Of a stretch of DNA of 64,000 nucleotides, positions 44,517-53,974 are shown piece by piece. The stretch comes from Leisingera sp. SS27. Lineage in GTDB: Bacteria > Pseudomonadota > Alphaproteobacteria > Rhodobacterales > Rhodobacteraceae. The stretch's first letter is position 1; every line of letters begins with the position of its first letter. A program made the translations under genes and the position numbers. Location: positions 1 to 64,000 of the forward strand of contig NZ_JAQNCY010000013.1 of the NCBI RefSeq assembly GCF_028368855.1. Reading direction: 5' to 3'. The notes beneath the pieces are model-generated. The model searched no databases. It saw only the letters and a list, made by a program, of their open reading frames with translations, and had not been told where the DNA came from.

Positions 44517-45061
44517 ACCCAAACCGGCAAGACCCGGCCAAACCCTGGATCCTGATTGCCGTCATCGCCGTGCAGGCCCTCTGCGCGGCGGTGTTTCTGG
44601 GCGATATGGTTGCTGATCTCTCCGGCATGGAAGCCGCAGAAGCTGAGCAAGGCGAAGGCCCGCACGCCTATATCGAGGGGCTGGCGGCGCTGGCGCTGGC
44701 GGCAGCCATCGTGATCGAGACCCGTATCCTGATGTGGCTGCTGCGCCGCAAAGCGCATCTGGAGGAAAGCCTGACCTCCGCGCAAGCTGCGGTGCAGGAG
44801 GTGATCGACGCCGAGTTTGCCAATTGGAACCTGACGCCCGCAGAGCTTGACGTCGCAACCTTCCTGGTCAAAGGACTCAGCACCGCTGAGATCGCCGCCA
44901 TGCGCGGCAGTGCCGAAGGCACCATCAAGGCTCAATTGAATGCGATCTACCGCAAGTCCGGCACTGCTAACCGTGCAGAACTGATGAGCCTCCTGATCGA
45001 CACGATGATGGGGCGGCGTCAGGCTGACCGCAGCGAAGTCGCTGACGCCCGCCCGGCGTGA
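44513..45061 (+). CDS. Membrane-anchored LuxR-type HTH regulator
   Basis: The 182-residue protein has two N-terminal hydrophobic helices (about residues 12-33 and 53-76), a short coil, and a GerE/LuxR helix-turn-helix (about 106-165: LTPAELDVATFLVKGLSTAEIA, positions about 107-128, then GTIKAQLNAIYRKSGTANRAEL). No receiver or autoinducer domain is visible. It overlaps the cytochrome b561-like gene by four bases (ATGA), so they are translationally coupled. A membrane-fixed LuxR protein beside a heme protein could read the redox state of the membrane. Confidence 0.85.
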   Translation: MNPNRQDPAKPWILIAVIAVQALCAAVFLGDMVADLSGMEAAEAEQGEGPHAYIEGLAALALAAAIVIETRILMWLLRRKAHLEESLTSAQAAVQEVIDAEFANWNLTPAELDVATFLVKGLSTAEIAAMRGSAEGTIKAQLNAIYRKSGTANRAELMSLLIDTMMGRRQADRSEVADARPA

Positions 45062-45068
45062 CGCGCGT

Positions 45069-46565
45069 TCAGACCATCTTCCGCAACTCCGTTTTCAGTA
45101 CCTTGCCATAGTTGTTCTTGGGCAAGGCTTCGATACGCAAATACGCCTTGGGGCGTTTAAACCGCGCAATCTGGCCGGTGCAAAGATCGTCCAGTTCCGC
45201 ATCCGGCGCGTCGCCCACAACAAAGGCCACCACTTCCTCGCCCCAATCCGCATGCGGCCGACCCACCACAGACACCTCGCTCACGTGCGGATGCATCAGA
45301 AGCACCTCCTCCACCTCGCGCGGGTAGACGTTTGAGCCGCCGGTGATGATCATATCCTTGGAGCGGTCCTGCAGAGTAAGATACCCATCTTCGTCCAGAA
45401 CCCCCATATCGCCTGTCATCAGCCAGCCGTTGATCAGCGTCTTTGCTGTCGCGTCGGGGTTCTGCCAGTACCCGGGCATCACCGTGTCGCCGCGCACCAT
45501 GATCTCGCCATGGCTGCCTGGAGGCAGGAACGCGCCCTCCGGCGTACCAATCCGCACTTCCACTACGCTCTGCGCCTTGCCGACGCTGGCCAGCCGCTCT
45601 TTCCAGCGCGGATGCGAACGGTCCTGCACGTCATGGCGCGGCAGCGCGGTGATCGCCATCGGGCATTCGCCCTGCCCGTAGACCTGCACAAAGACCGGAC
45701 CGAATTGCTCCACCGCCTCCATAATGTCGGCGACATACATCGGCCCGCCGGCATAAACGACCGTGCGCAAACCCTCGCCCTTGCGGTCCAGCCGCTTGGC
45801 TTCTGAGGCCATGCGCGTGACCATTGTTGGTGCGGCAAACATGTGGACCCGCCCGAAATGCTCGGCAAGCTCAAAGATCTCCGCCTCGTCAAAGCCTTCG
45901 GACACCGGGCAGACATGCCGCGCACCTGCCAGAACATGCTGGATTGCATAGATCCCCGCCCCGTGGCTCATCGGCGCCGCGTACAGCGCGTGATCCTCCG
46001 CGCTCACTTGATCCACGTCCGCGAAGTAGGCAATGGCCATGGTCATCAGCATCCGGTGAGTGATCACCACCCCCTTGGGCCGGCCCGTGGTGCCAGAGGT
46101 GTAAAACAGCCAGGCCAGATCTTCCGGAAGGCGCGGCGCGGTTTCCGCCACCGGATCAGCCTGCAAGGCATCCGCATACTCCGGGCCGGTGATGTCCACA
46201 CAGAGCACCGCAGCCTCAGCCCGTTGGACCGCCTCCGTCAGGCCTGGCGACGTGAACACCAGCTCTGCACCTGAGTTTTCAAGGATAAACTCGGCTTCCT
46301 TGCCGTGCAGCTTGGCATTGATCGGCACCGCCGCTGCCCCGGCATACCAGATACCATAGAGCGCAATCAGATAGTCCGGGCAGTTCTGCATGAAGATGCC
46401 AACCCGGTCGCCCGGCACGATGCCCTGCGACCGCAGCCAGCCCGCGAGTGATGCCGCCTTCGCATGAAACCCCGCGTAGTCCGCAACCATATCCTGCCCC
46501 AGAAACAACGCCGGCCGTGCCCCTTCTGCCGCGGCCATCCGAGCAAGCCACACCGCTATATTCAT
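45069..46565 (-). CDS. Acyl-CoA ligase (AMP-forming)
   Basis: The 498-residue adenylate-forming enzyme joins a carboxylic acid to CoA. The signature YTSGTTGRPKG lies near residue 152, VYGQGECP near 290, and ITGGSNVYPREVEEVL plus the catalytic lysine in NNYGKVLKTEL (near 490) are present. Start ATG 46565 has GGGAGG upstream; an earlier frame to 46619 is not supported. It belongs to the fatty-acyl/aromatic ligase branch, chain length unknown. It diverges from a PAS-LuxR regulator and converges with the membrane LuxR gene (7-base gap). Confidence 0.9.
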   Translation of the reverse strand: MNIAVWLARMAAAEGARPALFLGQDMVADYAGFHAKAASLAGWLRSQGIVPGDRVGIFMQNCPDYLIALYGIWYAGAAAVPINAKLHGKEAEFILENSGAELVFTSPGLTEAVQRAEAAVLCVDITGPEYADALQADPVAETAPRLPEDLAWLFYTSGTTGRPKGVVITHRMLMTMAIAYFADVDQVSAEDHALYAAPMSHGAGIYAIQHVLAGARHVCPVSEGFDEAEIFELAEHFGRVHMFAAPTMVTRMASEAKRLDRKGEGLRTVVYAGGPMYVADIMEAVEQFGPVFVQVYGQGECPMAITALPRHDVQDRSHPRWKERLASVGKAQSVVEVRIGTPEGAFLPPGSHGEIMVRGDTVMPGYWQNPDATAKTLINGWLMTGDMGVLDEDGYLTLQDRSKDMIITGGSNVYPREVEEVLLMHPHVSEVSVVGRPHADWGEEVVAFVVGDAPDAELDDLCTGQIARFKRPKAYLRIEALPKNNYGKVLKTELRKMV

Positions 46566-46611
46566 CCCAATTGCCTCCCCGTCTTGCCGTTGCGGCCCGA
46601 AACTGGCACGC

Positions 46612-46626
46612 AAGGGCAAAGCCCTT
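46612..46626. promoter_or_regulatory. Palindrome in the acyl-CoA ligase/LuxR divergent promoter
   Basis: AAGGGC-AAA-GCCCTT is a perfect 15-bp inverted repeat in the 95-bp gap between two divergent genes. It is a candidate site for the adjacent PAS-LuxR protein. Confidence 0.5.
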
Positions 46627-46660
46627 CAATTCCGCGAAAATACCTGCGTAAGAATACCAT

Positions 46661-47197
46661 ATGAGCGATCTTGCCTTTGACCATGCCCCTGTTGGCCTTG
46701 CGGTTCTGGAACGCCGCGTCATCACCCGGTGCAACCTGCAATTCGCCGCGACCTTCGGCGGCGCGCCCTGCGATTTTTCCGGCATGCTGATTGCTGAGCT
46801 GTACCCCAGCCAGGAGGATTTCAACCGTATCGGCGCCCTCCTGCAGCAGCCAGAGGCCCAAGGCGGCAGCTACAGCGACGAGCGCATCATGCGCCGCCGG
46901 ACGGGGGGATTGTTCTGGTGCCGGGTGCGCGGCCGTTCCGTGACGCCTGAGGCTCCGTTTCAAACCGGCATCTGGTCCTTTGCGGACATCTCCGACGACC
47001 GCCCGGTTGTCTCCCTGACCCCGCGGGAACGCGAGGTAGCGATCCTCACCTGCAAGGGGTTGTCAGCCAAGGAAATCGGCAAGCAGCTGGATCTCTCCTA
47101 CCGCACTGTGGAGAGCCACCGCGCGCACCTGCTGCAGAAATTCGGCGCCCGCAAACTGCCTGAGCTGGTAGCCAAACTGACCGGGATGCCGCTATAG
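46661..47197 (+). CDS. PAS-LuxR transcriptional regulator
   Basis: The 178-residue protein has an N-terminal PAS-like domain (about residues 1-110, FDHAPVGLAVLERR and RRRTGGLFWCRVRG) and a C-terminal LuxR helix-turn-helix (about 118-175: LTPREREVAILTCKGLSAKEIG, positions about 119-140, then RTVESHRAHLLQKF). It may sense a ligand or redox through the PAS domain and regulate the divergent acyl-CoA ligase. The family occurs widely next to catabolic genes in roseobacters. No Shine-Dalgarno is obvious before the ATG. Confidence 0.88.
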   Translation: MSDLAFDHAPVGLAVLERRVITRCNLQFAATFGGAPCDFSGMLIAELYPSQEDFNRIGALLQQPEAQGGSYSDERIMRRRTGGLFWCRVRGRSVTPEAPFQTGIWSFADISDDRPVVSLTPREREVAILTCKGLSAKEIGKQLDLSYRTVESHRAHLLQKFGARKLPELVAKLTGMPL

Positions 47198-47353
47198 GCA
47201 GGAAATTCCCGCAGGCAATTGCGAATCCGCGCCATAGACCTCATGTTACACCGCAGTTCAGGAGTGCTTTCCTTGCGGTAATCCTTGCCCTATAAGCGCC
47301 CTAATTTCCTGCCCGCCCCTCCGGCGGGCCTGTCGGAATTGGCTGAGGACAAT

Positions 47354-47851
47354 ATGACCAACAAATCTCACGAAGCTGACGTGGCATTCATCAAGGCGCT
47401 GGCGGAGCTGCTGCGCGAAAACGACCTGACCGAACTTCAGGTCAAACGCGAATACGGCGAGGATGACAGCCTGAACGTCTGCGTCTCCCGTCAGACTGCA
47501 GTTGCAGCCGCCCCGGTTCAGGTCGCAGTGCCTGCCGCTGCCCCCGCACCGATTGCTGCCGCCGCTGCGCCTGCCGCTGCCGCCCCCGCAGCCGCAAATG
47601 ACGATCCGGCCAGCCACCCCGGCGCCGTGACCTCGCCGATGGTCGGCACCGTTTACCTGCAGCCGGAGCCCGGCGCGCCTTCCTTCATCTCCGTTGGCGC
47701 ACAGGTCAGCGAAGGCGACACCCTGCTGATCGTCGAAGCCATGAAGACCATGAACCACATCCCGGCGCCGAAATCCGGCACCGTTAAGCGCATCCTGGTC
47801 GAAGACGGCGCCGCCGTTGAATTCGGAACCCCCCTGGCCATCATCGAGTAA
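47354..47851 (+). CDS. accB: Acetyl-CoA carboxylase biotin carboxyl carrier protein
   Basis: This 165-residue carrier of the carboxylase has an N-terminal helical region (about 1-50), an Ala/Pro-rich flexible linker (about 55-88) and a C-terminal biotinyl domain with VEAMKTMN, biotin on Lys131. ATG 47354 follows TGAGGA; a frame reaching 47285 is not supported. It lies 9 bases before accC, giving the standard accBC operon for malonyl-CoA formation. A small G+C hairpin (GCCCGCC...GGCGGGC, about 47312-47330) precedes it. Confidence 0.95.
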   Translation: MTNKSHEADVAFIKALAELLRENDLTELQVKREYGEDDSLNVCVSRQTAVAAAPVQVAVPAAAPAPIAAAAAPAAAAPAAANDDPASHPGAVTSPMVGTVYLQPEPGAPSFISVGAQVSEGDTLLIVEAMKTMNHIPAPKSGTVKRILVEDGAAVEFGTPLAIIE

Positions 47852-47860
47852 GGATCTGCC

Positions 47861-49210
47861 ATGTTTGACAAGATCCTGATTGCCAACCGCGGCGAGATCG
47901 CCCTGCGCGTGATCCGTGCCTGCCGCGAGATGGGCATCAAGTCCGTCGCGGTGCACTCCACCGCGGATGCCGACGCGATGCACGTCCGAATGGCCGATGA
48001 ATCGGTCTGCATCGGGCCGCCGTCCGGCACCCAAAGCTACCTGTCGATCCCGGCCATTATCTCCGCCTGTGAGATCACCGGCGCCCAGGCGATCCACCCG
48101 GGCTACGGCTTCCTGTCGGAAAACGCCAACTTCGTGCAGATCATCGAAGATCACGGCCTGACCTTCATCGGTCCTTCTGCGGCGCATATCCGCATCATGG
48201 GCGACAAGATCACCGCCAAGGAAACTGCCAAGAACCTGGGCATCCCGGTGGTGCCCGGCTCCGACGGCGGCGTACCCGACATCGCGGCAGCCAAGAAGGC
48301 CGCCAAGGACATGGGCTACCCGGTGATCATCAAGGCCACCGCCGGCGGCGGCGGCCGCGGCATGAAGGTGGCCAAGGACGAGAAAGAGCTGGTTTCGGCC
48401 TTCTCCACCGCCCGCTCCGAGGCTAAGGCCGCCTTTGGCAATGACGAAGTCTACATGGAGAAATACCTCCAGAAGCCGCGTCATATCGAGGTTCAGGTCT
48501 TTGGCGACGGCAAGGGCACCGGCATCCATCTGGCCGAACGCGACTGCTCCCTGCAGCGCCGCCACCAGAAGGTCTTCGAGGAGGCCCCCGGCCCCTGCAT
48601 CACCCCGGAAGAACGCGCCCGCATCGGCAAAATCTGCGCCGACGCCATCGGTAAGATGGGCTATTCGGGCGCCGGCACTGTCGAGTTCCTCTATGAAGAC
48701 GGCGAGTTCTACTTCATCGAGATGAACACCCGCCTGCAGGTGGAGCACCCGGTGACCGAGGCTATCTTCGGCGTCGACCTGGTGCGCGAGCAGATCCGGG
48801 TGGCCGAAGGCCTGCCGATGTCCTTCACCCAGGACGATCTGGAGATCAACGGCCACGCCATCGAGGTGCGGATCAACGCCGAGAAACTGCCGAACTTCTC
48901 GCCCTGCCCGGGCAAGATCACCCAGTACCATGCCCCCGGCGGCCTGGGTGTTCGGATGGATTCGGCACTTTATGACGGCTACTCAATCCCGCCCTACTAT
49001 GACTCGCTGATTGGTAAGCTGATCGTGCACGGCCGCGACCGGACCGAGGCGCTGGCGCGCCTGAACCGGGCCCTGGGAGAGCTGATCATCGACGGTATCG
49101 ACACCACCGTGCCGCTGTTCCACGCGCTCCTGCAGGAGCAGGACATCCACACCGGCGATTACGGCATCCACTGGCTGGAACGCTGGCTGGAAGAGAACAC
49201 ACCGGGTTAA
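47861..49210 (+). CDS. accC: Acetyl-CoA carboxylase biotin carboxylase
   Basis: The 449-residue ATP-grasp enzyme carboxylates the biotin on AccB. It opens [19 protein letters not shown] and includes ATP-loop [10 protein letters not shown] near residue 164, the [16 protein letters not shown] segment, and [14 protein letters not shown] with the metal-binding Glu and Asn near 288. Length equals the E. coli enzyme (449). A strong terminator follows, and it ends the accBC operon. No carboxyltransferase subunit is in the window. Confidence 0.97.
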   Translation: MFDKILIANRGEIALRVIRACREMGIKSVAVHSTADADAMHVRMADESVCIGPPSGTQSYLSIPAIISACEITGAQAIHPGYGFLSENANFVQIIEDHGLTFIGPSAAHIRIMGDKITAKETAKNLGIPVVPGSDGGVPDIAAAKKAAKDMGYPVIIKATAGGGGRGMKVAKDEKELVSAFSTARSEAKAAFGNDEVYMEKYLQKPRHIEVQVFGDGKGTGIHLAERDCSLQRRHQKVFEEAPGPCITPEERARIGKICADAIGKMGYSGAGTVEFLYEDGEFYFIEMNTRLQVEHPVTEAIFGVDLVREQIRVAEGLPMSFTQDDLEINGHAIEVRINAEKLPNFSPCPGKITQYHAPGGLGVRMDSALYDGYSIPPYYDSLIGKLIVHGRDRTEALARLNRALGELIIDGIDTTVPLFHALLQEQDIHTGDYGIHWLERWLEENTPG

Positions 49211-49217
49211 AATCCTG

Positions 49218-49254
49218 CGGGGCGCGCCATCAGGTTGCGCCCCGTTTTACTTTT
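49218..49254 (+). terminator. Terminator of accBC
   Basis: CGGGGCGC (49218-49225) pairs with GCGCCCCG (49237-49244), an 8-bp perfect stem followed by TTTTACTTTT. It lies 8 bases after the accC stop. Confidence 0.88.
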
Positions 49255-49285
49255 CCCTGCCTTTCCCCTTTATACTGGCGGCATC

Positions 49286-49918
49286 ATGAGCCTGACTGCC
49301 GATCTCCTGCTGCACGCCTATTCCGCCGGTGTTTTCCCGATGGCCGAACACCGCGACGACCCGGATGTGTTCTGGGTCGACCCCAAGCGGCGCGGTATCC
49401 TGCCGCTGGACGGATTCCGCATCTCACGGTCTCTCGCCAAACGAATCCGCAACGGCGGATTTGAGATCACCGTGAACCGGGATTTTGCGGGCGTGGTAGA
49501 CGGCTGCGCCGACCGGGCTGAGACCTGGATCAACAGCGAAATCCGCGACCGTTACCTCGACCTGCATATGATGGGCAACGCCCATTCGCTGGAGGTCTGG
49601 AAGCAGGGTGATCTGGCAGGCGGCACCTATGGCGTCTCACTGGGCGGGGCGTTTTTCGGCGAAAGCATGTTCTCCCGCCGCCGCGACGCCTCCAAGGTGG
49701 CACTGGCGTATCTCGCTGACCGGCTGGTGCAGGCGGGCTTTACCTTGTGCGACACTCAGTTCCTTACACCGCATCTGGCCTCGCTTGGCGGCGTCGAAGT
49801 CACCCGCGCGCGCTACCGCGCGCTCTTGCGCGAGGCGCTGGACAAGGATGCCGATTTCATGGGCCCCGCAGTGCCGGACTCTCAGCTGCTTTTGCAGCGG
49901 ATGACCCAGACGTCATAA
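49286..49918 (+). CDS. aat: Leucyl/phenylalanyl-tRNA–protein transferase
   Basis: The 210-residue enzyme attaches Leu or Phe from tRNA to the N terminus of proteins ending in Arg or Lys, marking them for ClpAP in the N-end rule. The family motifs are clear: [46 protein letters not shown] and [19 protein letters not shown] 49286 is chosen; an upstream frame to 49235 lacks support and no strong Shine-Dalgarno is visible. It converges with the DUF2155 gene, overlapping its end by 37 bases. Confidence 0.95.
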   Translation: MSLTADLLLHAYSAGVFPMAEHRDDPDVFWVDPKRRGILPLDGFRISRSLAKRIRNGGFEITVNRDFAGVVDGCADRAETWINSEIRDRYLDLHMMGNAHSLEVWKQGDLAGGTYGVSLGGAFFGESMFSRRRDASKVALAYLADRLVQAGFTLCDTQFLTPHLASLGGVEVTRARYRALLREALDKDADFMGPAVPDSQLLLQRMTQTS

Positions 49919-50244
49919 CGGTTGTGATCCAGCGCGTTCAGCGCCGGGCTGGAGGCAATCATCCAGCCCTGAAAATGCTCGGCCCCGTTCTTGGGATCCC
50001 GCACCGACAAATAGGCATAGGCGTCGCCGGTCGGATTATCCGCCGGATAGCGGCAGTCGGAAACCGTCACCAGCAGGCCGAACATCTCGGCGCTGGCGCC
50101 GATGGCCACCTCGGCATCCAAAGAATGCCCGTTGACCTTGTCGAGCGCCCGCAGCACCGCCGCGGTTCCTTGACTGGCCTGTTCCTGCGCCAAGGCGGGG
50201 AGTGCCAGAAGGGCAGCCGTCAGTACCGCTGCAAAGCGCTTCAA
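49882..50244 (-). CDS. DUF2155 periplasmic protein
   Basis: The 120-residue protein of the DUF2155 family has a cleavable signal (about residues 1-19, ALA). The remaining region carries [33 protein letters not shown] and a C-terminal [24 protein letters not shown]. It is an exported alphaproteobacterial protein of unknown role. Its start overlaps the MlaD-like stop (ATGA), so the two are coupled; its end overlaps aat on the other strand by 37 bases. Confidence 0.9.
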   Translation of the reverse strand: MKRFAAVLTAALLALPALAQEQASQGTAAVLRALDKVNGHSLDAEVAIGASAEMFGLLVTVSDCRYPADNPTGDAYAYLSVRDPKNGAEHFQGWMIASSPALNALDHNRYDVWVIRCKSS

Positions 50245-50693
50245 GATTCTTCCCCGCCGCCTGCCACGAATTTCACCAAGAGCGAAATCAGGCTGACTGC
50301 ACCCTGAGTGTCTTCGATCTCATCACCGGCCTCGAAGGCAAAGGGCGACCCGCCCGGCATGATTTCGACAAAGTTGCCGCCCAGCAAGCCTTCGGAGGAG
50401 ATCACCACTGCGCTGTCGTCGGGCACCTCAATGCCCTCCTTCACCGAAAACACGGTATCGGCGCGGAAGGTTTCAGGGTTCAGGTCAACACCGGTCACGG
50501 TGCCGATCTTGACACCTGCAAGCCGCACATCGGTGCCGACACTGACGCCTTCCAGAGAGCGGAAGGACGCCGTCAGATCATAGGTGGAGCCGCTGCGCGA
50601 CAGGCCGGCCGCCTGCCCTGCGTAAACGGCAAAGCCGATGGCCGCCGCAAGCACGATGCCGCCAGCAAAAACTTCAGTAGGATTATGGGACAT
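50241..50693 (-). CDS. mlaD: Outer membrane lipid asymmetry protein MlaD-like (MCE)
   Basis: The 150-residue protein has one N-terminal membrane helix (about 8-28) and a single MCE domain (LTASFRSLEGVSVGTDVRLAG, VKIGTVTGVDL, SSEGLLGGNFVEIMPGG). MlaD forms the periplasmic hexamer of the Mla phospholipid transporter. The ATG at 50693 is preferred to a longer frame. It is translationally coupled to the DUF2155 gene, a known association in this order, although the other mla genes are elsewhere. Confidence 0.9.
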   Translation of the reverse strand: MSHNPTEVFAGGIVLAAAIGFAVYAGQAAGLSRSGSTYDLTASFRSLEGVSVGTDVRLAGVKIGTVTGVDLNPETFRADTVFSVKEGIEVPDDSAVVISSEGLLGGNFVEIMPGGSPFAFEAGDEIEDTQGAVSLISLLVKFVAGGGEES

Positions 50694-50718
50694 GAAATCA
50701 GCCTTTTGGCAGATGTGT

Positions 50719-51105
50719 TTACTCGGGCACCCAGGCCTCGTAATCGCGGCGTTCCTTCGGTTCGCCGCCTGCACGGATCGACCCGGCTGGGGCATAGGCC
50801 ATCATGGTACCGGTCAGGTTCTCCTGATGCGGCTTTTCCCAGGCCTTATGTTTCAGCGGCTTCTCGCTCGGCACGTCGTCAAAGGTGCGGTGCAGCCAGC
50901 CATGCCAGTCGGGGCTGATGCGGGAGGCTTCCACTTCGCCGTTGAACATCACCCAGCGCTTGCTGTCGTCCGCGTTGCGGTAGAACACGTTGCCCTGGTC
51001 ATCCTCACCCACCTTGATGCCATTGCGGGCGGTGAAGATCCGGGTGTTCAGGGTGGAACCGTTCCACCAGGTCACAGCGCGCAGAAGAGTGTTCAGGATT
51101 CCCAT
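50719..51105 (-). CDS. Complex I NDUFA12-like accessory subunit
   Basis: The 128-residue protein is an alphaproteobacterial homologue of mitochondrial NDUFA12. It shows [53 protein letters not shown] and a C-terminal proline/charged tail. It probably supports NADH:ubiquinone oxidoreductase. ATG 51105 has CGGAGG upstream, and a longer frame to 51243 would overlap ridA. It lies upstream of mlaD by 25 bases. Confidence 0.93.
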   Translation of the reverse strand: MGILNTLLRAVTWWNGSTLNTRIFTARNGIKVGEDDQGNVFYRNADDSKRWVMFNGEVEASRISPDWHGWLHRTFDDVPSEKPLKHKAWEKPHQENLTGTMMAYAPAGSIRAGGEPKERRDYEAWVPE

Positions 51106-51239
51106 GAGTGCCTCCGGATTTTTCCGACTTCGATATGGCCCAATTTCCCGCCAAGGTCCAGTGGCTTGCGCCTTGGGCTGCCTGTGACTTGGCGGGATTT
51201 GGCAGATTTGCCTCAGCGGCGGCTGCGCCGCCTGCCCGG

Positions 51240-51605
51240 TCAAGCCTCCGCGGGCGCCAGGGCGGTCAATTCGATCTCGATCCGGAACTTGGGGTCAATC
51301 AGGTTGCATTCCACCATGGTCGCCGCCGGCGGGTTGGTGCCGAAAGTTTCCGCCAGAATGGGCCAGCAGGGTTCAAACTCGGCTGCATCCGGCAGGTAGT
51401 AGTTCACCCGCACCGCATCGGCAAAGCTCGCACCAGCCTTTTCCAGCGCCGAGCCGATGGTGTCCAGCGCAGAGCGGCACTGCGCCACCACGTCATCGCC
51501 CTGACCGACCGTTCCGGCCACATGCACGAAACCGCCCGCGACCACGGCACGGCAATAGCCGATCTTGGCCTCGAACTCGCCGCCCGAAGAAATCCGCTTG
51601 ATCAT
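51240..51605 (-). CDS. RidA-family protein
   Basis: The 121-residue YjgF/RidA-fold protein has [23 protein letters not shown] and a C-terminal [20 protein letters not shown]. In the family a conserved arginine handles the enamine or imine, and here the arginine of the fold's late strand (FRIEIE) is the candidate. AGGAGAAAAAC precedes the start. It is a second RidA in the window and differs from the 26479 copy. It lies downstream of the clpX terminator. Confidence 0.88.
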   Translation of the reverse strand: MIKRISSGGEFEAKIGYCRAVVAGGFVHVAGTVGQGDDVVAQCRSALDTIGSALEKAGASFADAVRVNYYLPDAAEFEPCWPILAETFGTNPPAATMVECNLIDPKFRIEIELTALAPAEA

Positions 51606-51626
51606 GTTTTTCTCCTCAACATGAAA

Positions 51627-51650
51627 GCGGCGCGGAAATCACCGCGCCGC
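51627..51650 (-). terminator. Hairpin after clpX
   Basis: GCGGCGCGG (51627-51635) pairs perfectly with CCGCGCCGC (51642-51650), a 9-bp stem with a 6-nt loop, followed on the minus strand by TTTCATGTTG. It lies 21 bases after the clpX stop and before ridA. Confidence 0.65.
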
Positions 51651-51671
51651 TATATCAGAAACTTTCGATTG

Positions 51672-52940
51672 TCAGCCTGCTGACGCCGGCTCTTTCTCGG
51701 CATCCGCGTGGATCATAAGCGGCTGCGCGTCAGAGGTCACTGCCTCCTCGTTCACAACCACTTTGGTCACGCTGTCCATGCCCGGCAGGTCGAACATGGT
51801 ATCCAGCAGGATATCTTCCATGATCGAGCGCAGGCCGCGGGCGCCGGTCTTGCGTTCGATTGCTTTCTTGGCAATCGCGCTCAGCGCTTCGTCGGTGAAG
51901 TCCAGCTCGGTGTCTTCCAGTTCGAACAGGCGCTGGTACTGCTTGACCAGGGCGTTTTTCGGCATGGTCAGGATGGTAACCAGCGCGTCTTCGTCCAGGT
52001 CCTCCAGCGTTGCCAGAACCGGCAGACGGCCGACGAATTCCGGGATCAGACCGAATTTCAGCAGGTCTTCCGGCTCCAGATCCTGGAAGATCTCGCCAAC
52101 GCCGCGCTCGTCATTGTCACGCACATCGGCGCCAAAGCCCATTGCCGAGCCCTTGCCGCGCTGCGCGATGATCTTGTCGAGGCCGGCAAAGGCGCCGCCG
52201 CAGATGAACAGGATGTTGGTGGTGTCCACCTGCAGGAATTCCTGCTGCGGATGCTTGCGCCCGCCCTGCGGCGGAACGGAGGCCACGGTGCCCTCCATCA
52301 GCTTCAGCAGTGCCTGCTGCACGCCCTCGCCCGACACGTCGCGGGTGATCGAAGGGTTTTCCGACTTGCGGGTGATCTTGTCGACCTCGTCGATATAGAC
52401 GATGCCGCGCTGCGCCCGCTCGACGTTGTATTCAGACGCCTGCAGCAGCTTCAGGATGATGTTCTCGACATCCTCGCCAACGTAACCGGCCTCAGTGAGG
52501 GTGGTCGCATCCGCCATGGTGAAAGGCACATCCAGGATCCGCGCCAGTGTCTGCGCCAGCAGCGTCTTGCCGCAGCCGGTAGGGCCGATCAGCAGGATGT
52601 TCGATTTCGCCAGTTCAATGTCCGAACCCGCCTTCTGGGCATGATTCAGGCGCTTGTAATGGTTGTGCACGGCAACCGACAGCACCCGCTTGGCGGTTGC
52701 CTGGCCGATCACGTAATCATCCAGCACCTGGCAGATATCCTTCGGCGTCGGCACGCCGTCGGTGGCCTTGAGGCCCGACGCCTTGGTCTCTTCACGGATG
52801 ATATCCATGCACAGTTCAACGCATTCATCGCAAATGAATACGGTGGGGCCTGCGATCAGCTTGCGCACTTCATGCTGGCTCTTGCCGCAGAAGCTGCAGT
52901 AGAGGGTGTTCTTGCTGTCGCCGCCTGAATTCGTCGCCAT
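51672..52940 (-). CDS. clpX: ClpX ATPase of the ClpXP protease
   Basis: The 422-residue unfoldase has an N-terminal C4 zinc finger (C15, C18, C37, C40). An AAA+ core follows with Walker [11 protein letters not shown] near 120, pore loop GYVGEDVE near 155, Walker [11 protein letters not shown] near 187 and sensor-2 region [11 protein letters not shown] near 370. It delivers proteins to ClpP. It lies 150 bases after clpP and in the same direction. A putative hairpin divides them. Confidence 0.97.
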   Translation of the reverse strand: MATNSGGDSKNTLYCSFCGKSQHEVRKLIAGPTVFICDECVELCMDIIREETKASGLKATDGVPTPKDICQVLDDYVIGQATAKRVLSVAVHNHYKRLNHAQKAGSDIELAKSNILLIGPTGCGKTLLAQTLARILDVPFTMADATTLTEAGYVGEDVENIILKLLQASEYNVERAQRGIVYIDEVDKITRKSENPSITRDVSGEGVQQALLKLMEGTVASVPPQGGRKHPQQEFLQVDTTNILFICGGAFAGLDKIIAQRGKGSAMGFGADVRDNDERGVGEIFQDLEPEDLLKFGLIPEFVGRLPVLATLEDLDEDALVTILTMPKNALVKQYQRLFELEDTELDFTDEALSAIAKKAIERKTGARGLRSIMEDILLDTMFDLPGMDSVTKVVVNEEAVTSDAQPLMIHADAEKEPASAG

Positions 52941-53039
52941 GGTCTACCTTTCAGTCCGCCCGGTCCGCTGCCCCCGCACTGCGGGGCATTTCCTCTTTTG
53001 GCCAGCTTAAGCCAGTGCTTAGGCCGCCACAATGTGAAA

Positions 53040-53069
53040 GTGTGCCCCATCTTAACCGCCGGGGCACAC
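53040..53069 (-). terminator. Hairpin between clpP and clpX
   Basis: GTGTGCCCC (53040-53048) pairs with GGGGCACAC (53061-53069), a perfect 9-bp stem with a 12-nt loop. Minus strand continues TTTCACATTG. It may partly terminate clpP transcripts before clpX. Confidence 0.6.
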
Positions 53070-53090
53070 GGCTGTTCACAAACTCAGGCG

Positions 53091-53723
53091 TCAGGCCTGC
53101 TCGTCATCGCCCTTGGCGCGGTTCTCGACGATCTCGTCAATCAGGCCGAATTCCTTGGCCTCTTCCGGTGCCATGAAGTTGTCGCGCTCCAGCGCGTCGA
53201 CAATGGTGTCGTATTCCTGGCCGGTGTGCTTGACGTAGATCTCGTTCAGACGCTTCTTCAGCTTCAGGGTTTCCTCGGCGTGGATCATGATGTCGGTCGC
53301 CTGGCCCTGGAAGCCGCCGGAGGGCTGGTGCACCATCACGCGGGAGTTCGGCAGGCTGAAACGCATGCCCGGCTCACCGGCTGTCAGCAGCAGCGAGCCC
53401 ATCGAGGCCGCCTGGCCGATCACCAGGGTCGAGACCTTCGGCTTGATGTATTGCATGGTGTCATAGATCGACAGGCCAGAGGTCACAACGCCGCCAGGGC
53501 TGTTGATATACATAGAGATTTCCTTGGACGGGTTTTCCGCCTCAAGATGCAGCAGCTGCGCCACGATCAACGAGCTCATCCCGTCGTGCACCGGACCGTT
53601 CAGAAAGATGATCCGCTCCTTCAGAAGGCGGGAAAAGATGTCATAGGCCCGTTCGCCCCGGCTGGTCTGCTCAACCACCATCGGGACCAGGGTGTTCATG
53701 TATGTTTCTCTGGGATCAATCAT
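53091..53723 (-). CDS. clpP: ClpP protease proteolytic subunit
   Basis: The 210-residue serine protease has the complete triad Ser107 (GQAASMGS), His132 (MVHQPSGG) and Asp181. [11 protein letters not shown] is the expected N-terminal end of the mature chain. It partners ClpX and possibly ClpA. The start at 53723 lies 22 or so bases before a region upstream of glxA that is divergent. Length is standard. Confidence 0.97.
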   Translation of the reverse strand: MIDPRETYMNTLVPMVVEQTSRGERAYDIFSRLLKERIIFLNGPVHDGMSSLIVAQLLHLEAENPSKEISMYINSPGGVVTSGLSIYDTMQYIKPKVSTLVIGQAASMGSLLLTAGEPGMRFSLPNSRVMVHQPSGGFQGQATDIMIHAEETLKLKKRLNEIYVKHTGQEYDTIVDALERDNFMAPEEAKEFGLIDEIVENRAKGDDEQA

Positions 53724-53974
53724 TGCAACCTGCCTGCGTTGTTTATGTCCGGCACCATACCCGACAGTGTGTTACCCGAGTCTTAGTATCGCCCCTTTTG
53801 ACCTGCAAGAGGCGGCAGGCATTTTCCCGGTGACGCAAACCTGCATGTGGTGTCGCAATCCGCTGGAACGCTGTCGCTATTCTCCGGCTGCCGGCGGCAC
53901 CAGCACCTTAGGAAGCAAAATCAAGTCCGAATTCCGCCCGGCGTTTTCTCCGGGTGCAGCGCTGGGGTCCCGCC

